5,803 nt of DNA, from NCBI GenBank assembly GCA_013152105.1, contig JAADHA010000262.1, positions 1 to 5,803 on the forward strand, written 5' to 3'. This DNA is from Oligoflexia bacterium (lineage in GTDB: Bacteria > Myxococcota_A > UBA796 > UBA2385). Below, in pieces: positions 1 through 5,610 of this stretch (positions are counted from its first letter, which is position 1; each line of letters opens with the position of its first letter). The notes beneath the pieces are model-generated. The model worked only from the letters and a program-made list of their open reading frames with translations. It searched no databases and was not told where the DNA came from. Both the position numbers and the translations under genes were made by a program.

Positions 1-335
1 GCAAGGAACAGTACCGCCCCAGCGACGAAGAGCTTCACGATGTCGGCCTGGACCCCCAGGTCTTCACGGGACAGCTCTGGCGCGCCGTCGGCTGCCCCGA
101 GTGCAATATGAAGGGCTACCGTGGCCGAATGGGGATCTACGAGCTGCTCATCGTCAGCGAACGGGTCCGAGCCCTGGTGACCAGCGGCGCGGACGCCAAC
201 CGCATCAAGAAGCAGGCCATCGCCGAGGGCATGAAAACCCTGCGTGACGACGGCATCCGCAAAGCCCTAGAGGCTCACACCTCGCTCGACGAGGTCATGC
301 GGGTCACCCAGGACGACGTCTTCGAGTTGGACTAA
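1..335 (+). CDS. gspE: T2SS ATPase GspE, C-terminal end (5' truncated by window)
   Basis: GspE is the cytoplasmic hexameric ATPase that powers pseudopilus assembly in type II secretion. The reading frame is open from base 3 and gives 110 residues ending at TAA 333-335. Visible residues 31-49 read CPECNMKGYRGRMGIYELL, the second CxxC pair of the GspE zinc-binding tetracysteine domain plus the GYRGRxGIYE block shared by GspE/PilB ATPases. The first CxxC should lie just upstream; bases 1-2 (GC) are compatible with a final Cys codon, which would put about 30 residues between the pairs, as expected. The rest is the usual C-terminal helical part ending in a TxxEVxRVTQ-like segment. Walker A and B motifs lie outside the window. 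PilB of type IV pili has a related C-terminus, but the following gsp genes settle the identity. The internal ATG at 108 falls inside the zinc motif and is not a start. Confidence 0.95.
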   Translation, partial: KEQYRPSDEELHDVGLDPQVFTGQLWRAVGCPECNMKGYRGRMGIYELLIVSERVRALVTSGADANRIKKQAIAEGMKTLRDDGIRKALEAHTSLDEVMRVTQDDVFELD

Positions 336-338
336 GCC

Positions 339-1574
339 ATGGCCGCCTTCGAGTACAAGGGCTTTGATCACGCGGGCAAGCCGCTCAGCGGCATCGTCGA
401 CAGCGAGAATTCGCGTGGCGCCCGGTCGAAGCTGCGCAAGCAGGGCATCTTCACGACCGAGGTGTGGGAACAGAAGGCCGGCCGCCGGACCAAGGGCTCG
501 GGCCTCAATTTCGAGATCGACCTGTCGCGCTTCCTGGCCAGGGTCAGCCTGCAGGACGTCGCCCAGTTGACCAGCCAGCTCTCGACCCTGGTCGGAGCCG
601 GGATCCCGATGGTCGAGGCGCTCACGGCCCTCATCGAGCAGACCGAGCAGCCGACGCTGCACCTGATGCTGATCGAGATCCGTGAAAAGGTGAACCAGGG
701 CGACACCCTGGCCGACGCGATGGTGGGCTACCCCAAGGTGTTCGGCGACCTGTTCGTCAATATGGTGCGGGCCGGCGAACAGTCCGGCGCCATGGACATC
801 GTGCTGTGCCGCCTCACCGACTACATCGAGGCCCAGGTCAAGCTACAGGGCGAGCTTCGCTCAGCCTTGACCTACCCCTTCCTGATGGGGGGGGTGAGCG
901 GCCTCATCGTCCTCGGCCTCTTCGTCGGTGTGATCCCACGTATCAAGCGGATCTTCGACAGCTTCGGCGAGGGACTTCCCCTGGTGACGCGCGTGATCCT
1001 CGCGATCAGCGACTTCGCGGTGGCGTGGTGGTGGATGCTGATCCTGCTGGGCTGCGCCCTGGTCTTCGCGGCCTTCAAGTACGTCCGCACCCCGTCGGGT
1101 CGTACCCACTGGCACCGCTTCCTGCTCCAGGCCCCGATCTTCGGCCGCATCAACCGCCTGGTGGCGGTCAGCCGCTTCTGCCGCACCCTGTCGACGCTGC
1201 TCGACAGCGGCGTACCGATCCTGACCGCGGTCAGCATCGTCAAGACCGTCGTCGGTAACGACATCATCAGCGAAGCCATCGAGAGCGCCGGCAAGAACAT
1301 CCGCGAGGGCGAGAGCATCGCCAGCCCCTTGAAGGCCAGCGGCCAATTCCCACCCCTGGTCACCCACATGATCGCCATCGGTGAGCGCACCGGCGAACTC
1401 GAGCCCATGCTCGGCAAGGTCGCTGACGCGTATGACCAACAGGTCGAGACCACCATCGGCACGCTCACCTCGCTGCTCGAACCGATCCTCATCCTGGTGA
1501 TGGGCGGTGTCGTCGTGGTGGTCGCGCTGGCCATCCTGCTGCCGATGCTGTCGATGTCGTCCATGATCCACTGA
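339..1574 (+). CDS. gspF: T2SS inner-membrane platform protein GspF
   Basis: GspF is the polytopic inner-membrane protein at the centre of the T2SS assembly platform, contacting GspE and GspL. The 411-residue product has normal family length. It shows the typical opening MAAFEYKGFDHAGK and two T2SSF-type helical domains, roughly residues 70-195 and 275-398. The domains carry duplicated signatures: LSTLVGAGIPMVEAL (81-95) pairs with LSTLLDSGVPILTAV (284-298), and VRAGEQSG (143-150) pairs with IGERTGEL (347-354). Three hydrophobic segments are visible at about 181-200, 228-247 (containing WWW) and 383-404. The ATG lies 3 bases after the gspE stop, so the two are almost certainly co-transcribed; no strong Shine-Dalgarno is seen. 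A run of eight G (887-894) sits inside the first membrane segment. The homologue PilC is excluded by the neighbours. Confidence 0.97.
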   Translation: MAAFEYKGFDHAGKPLSGIVDSENSRGARSKLRKQGIFTTEVWEQKAGRRTKGSGLNFEIDLSRFLARVSLQDVAQLTSQLSTLVGAGIPMVEALTALIEQTEQPTLHLMLIEIREKVNQGDTLADAMVGYPKVFGDLFVNMVRAGEQSGAMDIVLCRLTDYIEAQVKLQGELRSALTYPFLMGGVSGLIVLGLFVGVIPRIKRIFDSFGEGLPLVTRVILAISDFAVAWWWMLILLGCALVFAAFKYVRTPSGRTHWHRFLLQAPIFGRINRLVAVSRFCRTLSTLLDSGVPILTAVSIVKTVVGNDIISEAIESAGKNIREGESIASPLKASGQFPPLVTHMIAIGERTGELEPMLGKVADAYDQQVETTIGTLTSLLEPILILVMGGVVVVVALAILLPMLSMSSMIH

Positions 1575-1588
1575 TCGGCGCACTGATC
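1569..1588 (+). repeat. 8-bp direct repeat around the gspF stop codon
   Basis: CACTGATC occurs at 1569-1576 and again at 1581-1588, separated by four bases. The first copy contains the gspF stop TGA (1572-1574). The second supplies another TGA at 1584-1586, exactly 12 bases on and in the same frame, so it acts as a backup stop. It looks like a local duplication; any function is speculative. Confidence 0.6.
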
Positions 1589-1601
1589 CCCTCCTCACCC
1601 C

Positions 1602-1605
1602 GGAG
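1602..1605 (+). promoter_or_regulatory. Shine-Dalgarno site of gspG
   Basis: GGAG stands six bases before the gspG ATG at 1612. It is the clearest ribosome binding site in the window, which fits the need for GspG, the major pseudopilin, to be made in excess over the other components. It also supports ATG 1612 as the start, giving a 19-residue leader. Confidence 0.65.
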
Positions 1606-1611
1606 CCCACC

Positions 1612-2058
1612 ATGAAGCCCACCCTCCACCGCAGCACCCGCAGCCACCGCCTCGGTCGGCGCGCTGGCATGACCCTCGTCGAGATCATGGTGGTCATCGC
1701 CATCCTCGGCACGCTGATGGCCGTCGTCGGGGTCAACGTGGTCAATCGCCTGCAAGACGCCAACGTCGGGACCACCGAGCTGCAGATCAAGCAGATCGAG
1801 CAGAACCTGGCCATGTACGCCGCCAAGCACAAGGGCAAGTTCCCCAGCACCAGCCAGGGCCTGGAGGCCGCCGCCAAGTACTTCCCCGACAGCAGCGTGC
1901 CGCAGGACGCCTGGGGCAACACTTTCCAGTACTACAGCCCCGGCACGCACGGCGATCATGACTTCGAGATCATCAGCCTGGGTCGGGACGGCGCCGAGGG
2001 CGGCGAAGACTATGACGCCGACATCAAGTCCTGGATGATCGGCAAGGACTCGGACTGA
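1612..2058 (+). CDS. gspG: Major pseudopilin GspG
   Basis: GspG is the major subunit of the periplasmic T2SS pseudopilus. The 148-residue product has normal family length. A 19-residue leader rich in Arg and His ends in Gly19. Predicted cleavage by the prepilin peptidase falls between Gly19 and Met20, with the mature protein starting MTLVEIMVVIAILG and Glu24 at +5. The hydrophobic helix covers about residues 21-43. The GspG-specific C-terminal calcium loop is recognisable at 122-139 (SLGRDGAEGGEDYDADIK), with Asp residues at the positions that bind calcium in the family. The middle part (KFPSTSQGLEAAAKY, DAWGNTFQYYSPG) also matches GspG. The odd feature is Met rather than Phe at +1. Start ATG 1612 has a good Shine-Dalgarno and leaves no other in-frame ATG before the cleavage site. 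Confidence 0.97.
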   Translation: MKPTLHRSTRSHRLGRRAGMTLVEIMVVIAILGTLMAVVGVNVVNRLQDANVGTTELQIKQIEQNLAMYAAKHKGKFPSTSQGLEAAAKYFPDSSVPQDAWGNTFQYYSPGTHGDHDFEIISLGRDGAEGGEDYDADIKSWMIGKDSD

Positions 2059-2072
2059 GCCCGCACCTGACC

Positions 2073-2819
2073 ATGCGCAGAACGCCGCCATCGTCCCGTC
2101 GCCGCAAGGGCATGACGCTCATCGAGATCGTCGTGGTCATCGCGATCATGGCCATCATCGCGGCGGTCGCCATGCCTTCTCTGGCCGGCCTCCTGGACCT
2201 GAAACAGCGGGCCGGCGCCAAGGAGCTGGCCGAGACCTACACCTGGCTCATCGACGAAGCCGCGCTGCGCAACGCCACCTTCCGCATCGCCTTCGACCTC
2301 GACCGCGGCTCCTGGAAGGTCGAGGTGGGCGACCCCGACACGGTGGTGTTCAGCACCCCCGAGGAGCGCGAGCAGTTCGATGAGGACCTCCAGTCCCAGA
2401 TGAGCCGCTTCACCAAGCGCGAGCTGGAAGAAGGCGCTGCAGACGACCTCAAGGAGCGCACCGGGCGCTTCGAGGGGCTCAGCGACCCGGTCTTCACCAC
2501 CAGCCAGAAGCTGCCAGGCGGCACCGTCTTCGCGTGGGTCTGGACGCCCCAGTACGGCGACGAGGGTGTAGAGCCCGACCCGAAATTCGACCCGGACAAA
2601 GTAGAAAAGGACCAGCCCGGCACCATGGCCTACAGCTACATCTTCAGCGACGGCACCGCCGAGCACACCGTGATCCGGATCGTCGACGAAGACGACTCAC
2701 AGGACGGCTACACCGTCGAAGTGGAGCCGGTCAGCGGCCGCGTCCATCTCTACGCCGACATGATCGATCCCAAGGAATCTCTGGCCTGGTTGCCGGACGA
2801 GGGGCCGTCCTTCCGATGA
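2073..2819 (+). CDS. gspH: Minor pseudopilin GspH (enlarged)
   Basis: GspH is a minor pseudopilin that links the tip complex to the GspG shaft. The product is 248 residues, clearly longer than the roughly 170 usual in enterobacterial and Vibrio forms. A 13-residue basic leader ends at Gly13, giving mature MTLIEIVVVIAIMAII with Glu18 at +5. GspH-like blocks follow: an ALRN segment (64-67), DLDRGSWKVEV (75-85), KLPGGTVF (146-153), YIFSDGTAEHTVIRI (189-203) and VEVEPVSGRVHLY (215-227). Extra sequence lies at about 95-142 (highly charged, probably helical) and 161-182 (acidic). The gap from gspG is 14 bases and I see no Shine-Dalgarno, so translation may depend on ribosomes finishing gspG. The stop overlaps the gspI start. 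Position between gspG and gspI supports GspH over other prepilin-like proteins. Confidence 0.9.
   Translation: MRRTPPSSRRRKGMTLIEIVVVIAIMAIIAAVAMPSLAGLLDLKQRAGAKELAETYTWLIDEAALRNATFRIAFDLDRGSWKVEVGDPDTVVFSTPEEREQFDEDLQSQMSRFTKRELEEGAADDLKERTGRFEGLSDPVFTTSQKLPGGTVFAWVWTPQYGDEGVEPDPKFDPDKVEKDQPGTMAYSYIFSDGTAEHTVIRIVDEDDSQDGYTVEVEPVSGRVHLYADMIDPKESLAWLPDEGPSFR
2816..2819 (+). other. ATGA stop/start overlap gspH-gspI
   Basis: The gspI ATG (2816-2818) shares bases with the gspH stop TGA (2817-2819). This arrangement usually means translational coupling by termination and reinitiation, which would keep the minor pseudopilins at matched, low amounts. Confidence 0.9.
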
Positions 2820-3499
2820 CACGCTGCTCTGCTCACTCCCTGGCCCCCACAGCCACCCGAAGCGGCTTCACCCTGCTCGAGGTGGTGGTCGCGCTGGGGA
2901 TCCTGTCGATGGGGATGATGGTGCTGGTGGACACCCAGGCCAGCAGCGTGTTGTCGACGGTCAGCGCGGACCAGGCCATGGTGGCCAACGAGCTGGTCCA
3001 GGAAAAACTGACCGAGGTGATGCTGCTGGTCGAGGTCGAGGGCTTCACCGACCAAGACAAGAGCGAGACCGGCAACTTCGAAAACTTCGGAGACGAGGAC
3101 TGGCGGGGCGACTCGCTGGATCTTGATGTCGAGGGCTTGGAGGACTTCCACTACGAGTGGACCGTCCGCAAGATCGAGCTGACAATCCCGACCGACCTGG
3201 CCGCCGTCATGGGAGATCTCGAAGACGTCGGGTACATCCCCGATGACCAGCAGACCGAGAACACCGACTCCAACGACTCCAACGGTGCCCCCGACCTGTC
3301 GTCCTTCGGCATTACGCCAGAAGTGATCAGCGACTACCTCGGTGACTACATCCGCGAGCTTCGCGTCGTCGTGTGGTGGGGAAGCGAGGAACCCCAGGTC
3401 GACGAGCCCGGTCAGCTCCCCGAGAACAGCGTCGAGCTGCTGACCCATGTGATCAACCCGACCGGGCAGATCAGCGCGCCTCTTGGGGGGGCGCTATGA
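2816..3499 (+). CDS. gspI: Minor pseudopilin GspI (enlarged)
   Basis: GspI is a tip pseudopilin that nucleates the GspI-GspJ-GspK complex. I chose ATG 2816, which overlaps the gspH stop as ATGA. The open frame extends further upstream (ATG 2534), but that part lies wholly inside gspH and lacks any prepilin character. The product is 227 residues against about 120-130 in well-studied members. Leader of 17 residues ends at Gly17; mature start FTLLEVVVALGILSMGM, Glu22 at +5. A GspI-like core follows: ANELVQEKLTEV (57-68), YEWTVRKIEL (113-122) and YIRELRVVVWW (178-188). Between these lie acidic stretches (74-110) and an Asp/Asn/Ser-rich loop (123-176), the latter containing a perfect DSN-DSN repeat. 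GAGGGG at 2799-2804 may serve as ribosome binding site, though it is 11 bases from the ATG. Confidence 0.92.
   Translation: MTRCSAHSLAPTATRSGFTLLEVVVALGILSMGMMVLVDTQASSVLSTVSADQAMVANELVQEKLTEVMLLVEVEGFTDQDKSETGNFENFGDEDWRGDSLDLDVEGLEDFHYEWTVRKIELTIPTDLAAVMGDLEDVGYIPDDQQTENTDSNDSNGAPDLSSFGITPEVISDYLGDYIRELRVVVWWGSEEPQVDEPGQLPENSVELLTHVINPTGQISAPLGGAL
3266..3283 (+). repeat. Perfect 9-bp tandem repeat inside gspI
   Basis: GACTCCAAC at 3266-3274 is repeated exactly at 3275-3283. It is in frame and encodes Asp-Ser-Asn twice (GspI residues 151-156), in the middle of the extra loop. It is likely a recent slippage duplication. Confidence 0.85.
3485..3491 (+). promoter_or_regulatory. G7 run, possible ribosome binding site of gspJ
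   Basis: Seven consecutive G end four bases before the gspJ ATG at 3496. They encode Gly-Gly near the gspI C-terminus and may pair loosely with the pyrimidine-rich 16S rRNA tail. It is not a classical GGAGG, so the role as binding site is uncertain. Homopolymer runs are also prone to slippage. Confidence 0.35.
3496..3499 (+). other. ATGA stop/start overlap gspI-gspJ
   Basis: The gspJ ATG (3496-3498) overlaps the gspI stop TGA (3497-3499), implying coupled translation. Confidence 0.9.
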
Positions 3500-4233
3500 C
3501 CCGCCCCCTTGCCAGCCCTGCCGCGCATGGTACGGGCGGCTTCACCTTGCTCGAGGTCATCGTCGCCCTGGGGATCCTGGGCGTGATCGCCGCGCTGGCC
3601 TTCTCAGCGCTGCGCGGTTCCCTCAACGCCCGGGACTTCATGGAGGGCGAAGAGGAATTCAGCCGCTCGGCCGGCACGGCCCTCGACCGCGTCAGCCGCG
3701 ACCTCGAGCTGGCCTACCTCACCAGCAACACCAGCGCGATCGCCACCTACCAGACCGTCTTCATCGGCAAGGACGGCAACCAACTCGACGAACTGTGGTT
3801 CGCCACCCTGGGCCACCAACGCCGCTTCGCGAACAGCCGCGAGTGCGACCAGGCCGAGATCACCCTGTGGACCGAACCCGACCCTGAAAACAGCGACGCA
3901 AGCGTCCTGTTGATCCGAGAGTCCCAGCGCATTGACGAGCGTCCAGAAGCGGACGGCCCCGTCATGCCGCTGGCCCACGGGGTGCAGCGTTTCGACCTGC
4001 GCTACCTGGACCCCACGACCGGCGAGTGGACCGACGACTGGGACTCCACCGGCGCCGACCAGCCCAACCGCCTGCCCCGGGCCGTCGAGATCGTCCTGGT
4101 GATGTTGGCCCCCGACCCGGACGACCCCGAGAAAATGAAGCCTCGATCCTTCGTCCGCACCGTCCAACTCGCCTTCGCCAGCACTCTCAACCACGACGCG
4201 CAATTCCTCAACGCACAGCGGGCGACCCAATGA
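3496..4233 (+). CDS. gspJ: Minor pseudopilin GspJ
   Basis: GspJ is a tip pseudopilin that packs with GspI and GspK. ATG 3496 overlaps the gspI stop as ATGA; an upstream ATG at 3373 in the same frame is inside gspI and would add 41 residues unlike a prepilin leader. The product is 245 residues, somewhat longer than the usual 200 or so. A 15-residue leader ends at Gly15; mature start FTLLEVIVALGILGVIAAL, Glu20 at +5. GspJ-type blocks follow: ALDRVSRDLELAYLTSN (62-78), a DELWFATLGHQRR strand region (98-110), VQRFDLRYLDPTTGEWTDDW (163-182) and the LPRAVEIVLVM strand (193-203). The last block, Pro-x-Ala-Val before a hydrophobic strand, is typical of GspJ. Family assignment rests on these blocks and on position between gspI and gspK. 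Confidence 0.94.
   Translation: MTRPLASPAAHGTGGFTLLEVIVALGILGVIAALAFSALRGSLNARDFMEGEEEFSRSAGTALDRVSRDLELAYLTSNTSAIATYQTVFIGKDGNQLDELWFATLGHQRRFANSRECDQAEITLWTEPDPENSDASVLLIRESQRIDERPEADGPVMPLAHGVQRFDLRYLDPTTGEWTDDWDSTGADQPNRLPRAVEIVLVMLAPDPDDPEKMKPRSFVRTVQLAFASTLNHDAQFLNAQRATQ
4230..4233 (+). other. ATGA stop/start overlap gspJ-gspK
   Basis: The gspK ATG (4230-4232) overlaps the gspJ stop TGA (4231-4233). It is the third such overlap in a row, so gspH to gspK form one translationally coupled unit. Confidence 0.9.
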
Positions 4234-5549
4234 CCCGTCCCCTCGCCCGCGCCTGGCAGGCCCTCACCCGACCACGAAGCCTGGCAAACCTGACCGGAAG
4301 AAGTGGCCTGCGCGCCCGTCCACACGGCGGCGAGCGCAGCGGCATCGCCTTGCTGGTCGTGATGACCACCATCATGATCATCACGGTGATTGTGTCCGAC
4401 CTGGCCTACACCGCGCGGGTGCGTTTCCTGGTCACCGCCCACCGCACCGAGCACGAACAGGCTTACTGGCTGGCCCGCAGCGGGGTCGAACTCTACAAGC
4501 TGCTGATCCTGGCCGACAAGCAGATCGGCAGCCAGGCGACCTCCCTGATGGCCGGGACGCCAATGGAGGGCATGGCGCTCGGCGGCCTGCTCGATATGGT
4601 CCCCCAGATCAACACCGGCCTGCTGGTGATGCTGATGGGATCGGACTCGGCAAGCACCGCGACCGAAGATCTTGCGAACAGCGAAGACCTGAGCGCCGAA
4701 CAGAAGGCCACCATCAAGGGAGAAGCCAGCGTCAGCGACGAAGCCCGCCAAAAGGCCATCGAAGAAGGCGGCGGCCTGTTCAGCGAGCGGTCCTGGCTGG
4801 ACATGCCCGGCGACTTCAGCGCCCAGGTGGAGCGCGAGGACTGCCGGATCAACGTCAACCTGCTGGCCAGCAACACGGCCACGACCCTGGACGAGTCGCC
4901 CACCTACCAACTGCTGGTGGGCCTGATGTCTGGAGAAGAGAACGAACAGTGGCTCCAGGATCGAAACCTGACGGCCCGCGAGCTGGTGGCCAACCTGGCG
5001 GACTGGGTCGACGCCGACGCGCTGCGCAGCGGCGATCGCGGCGGCTACGAGGATGGCCTCTACCAGATCATCGACCCGCCCTATCTGGCCAAGAACGCCG
5101 CCTTTGACACCCAGCAGGAGATCCGCCTGGTGGAAGGCTGGCAGGACGAGGTCTTCGCCCGCTTCGGCGATATGTTCACCGTCTACGGCAGCGGGAAGCT
5201 CAACATCACCTGCGATGACGATCAGGTGATCTGGGCCATCCTGCACAGCAGCTTTGTCGACAATCCCCCTCGCACCGACACGCAGACCCAAGACATCATC
5301 GACTACCTCAATGAACAGCGCTCGCTCTACGGCGGCTGCACCAAGCCGGCGGACTTCATCGACTGCCTCAAGAGAGCCCCCAACGCCCCCAGCCCCAAGG
5401 ACGAGCTGAAGAACCTGCTGACCGACCAGAGCAGCGTCTACCGCATCACCAGCACCGGCCTGGTGGGCACCAGCGCCACCACGATCACCGAAGTCCTCCA
5501 GTACGACTCGCGCGGGCGCAGCAAGCTGCTCTACCACCACGTCGACTGA
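4230..5549 (+). CDS. gspK: Tip pseudopilin GspK (enlarged)
   Basis: GspK is the largest pseudopilin and caps the pseudopilus tip. ATG 4230 overlaps the gspJ stop; the frame is open upstream to ATG 4026, but that part lies inside gspJ. The product is 439 residues against roughly 310-330 in classical members. The leader is long, 38 residues and basic, ending at Gly38. The mature start IALLVVMTTIMIITVIV has Val at +5, not Glu, which is the normal GspK exception. The helix continues into HEQAYWLARSGVELYKLL (75-92). Conserved parts follow: EDCRINVNLLAS (203-214), LADWVDADALRSGD and GGYEDGLY (256-278), and YGSGKLNIT (319-327), the counterpart of the N-x-N-T motif. About 90 extra residues lie at 96-187: a Met/Gly/Leu-rich hydrophobic part (106-137), then a charged helical part. 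Four Cys are present (205, 328, 370, 379). Confidence 0.94.
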   Translation: MTRPLARAWQALTRPRSLANLTGRSGLRARPHGGERSGIALLVVMTTIMIITVIVSDLAYTARVRFLVTAHRTEHEQAYWLARSGVELYKLLILADKQIGSQATSLMAGTPMEGMALGGLLDMVPQINTGLLVMLMGSDSASTATEDLANSEDLSAEQKATIKGEASVSDEARQKAIEEGGGLFSERSWLDMPGDFSAQVEREDCRINVNLLASNTATTLDESPTYQLLVGLMSGEENEQWLQDRNLTARELVANLADWVDADALRSGDRGGYEDGLYQIIDPPYLAKNAAFDTQQEIRLVEGWQDEVFARFGDMFTVYGSGKLNITCDDDQVIWAILHSSFVDNPPRTDTQTQDIIDYLNEQRSLYGGCTKPADFIDCLKRAPNAPSPKDELKNLLTDQSSVYRITSTGLVGTSATTITEVLQYDSRGRSKLLYHHVD

Positions 5550-5566
5550 ACACCCCGACTGAACAC
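5543..5566 (+). repeat. 11-bp direct repeat around the gspK stop codon
   Basis: CGACTGAACAC occurs at 5543-5553 and at 5556-5566, separated by CC. The first copy holds the gspK stop (5547-5549). The TGA of the second copy (5560-5562) is out of frame with gspK but in frame with gspL upstream of its ATG, so it closes the gspL frame on the 5' side. Confidence 0.7.
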
Positions 5567-5568
5567 GA

Positions 5569-5581
5569 CGGCCTCAGGCCG
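5569..5581 (+). other. 13-bp palindrome in the gspK-gspL gap
   Basis: CGGCCTCAGGCCG is a perfect inverted repeat of 6 + 1 + 6 bases; as RNA it could fold as a five-pair stem with a three-base loop. Only TTT follows within ten bases, so it does not qualify as a standard intrinsic terminator. It could be a weak attenuator, an mRNA stability element, a protein site, or chance in GC-rich DNA. Confidence 0.35.
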
Positions 5582-5610
5582 CACCTTTCCCCCAGAGCGA
5601 ACAGACCCCC

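Noticed and set aside
108..335. A separate 75-residue gene starting at ATG 108
   Set aside because: The ATG lies within the CPECNMKGYRGR zinc motif of GspE, and the frame is open to the left edge; it is the end of gspE.
861..1922. A 353-codon minus-strand open frame opposite gspF/gspG
   Set aside because: Same GC-driven shadow; it spans the gspF-gspG boundary and its translation is low-complexity (runs of Asp, His, Arg, Gln).
2534..2815. An upstream extension of gspI to ATG 2534
   Set aside because: It lies wholly within gspH in another frame, is Arg/Pro/Gly-rich and would put about 110 residues before the prepilin cleavage site.
4026..4229. An upstream extension of gspK to ATG 4026
   Set aside because: It overlaps gspJ in another frame, is Arg/Pro-rich, and ATG 4230 already gives a plausible leader.
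4002..5540. A 512-codon open frame on the minus strand opposite gspJ/gspK
   Set aside because: It is antisense to well-supported gspJ and gspK. GC-rich coding DNA with G/C third positions produces long opposite-strand frames, and its translation is rich in Gly, Ala, Val, His, Gln and Asp with no recognisable domain.
339..5549. A type IV pilus locus (PilC and pilins) rather than a T2SS
   Set aside because: The calcium loop in GspG, a GspK without Glu at +5, and the exact E-F-G-H-I-J-K-L order all point to T2SS.
5569..5590. An intrinsic terminator after gspK
   Set aside because: The stem is short and only three T follow in a C-rich stretch; gspL belongs to the same operon.
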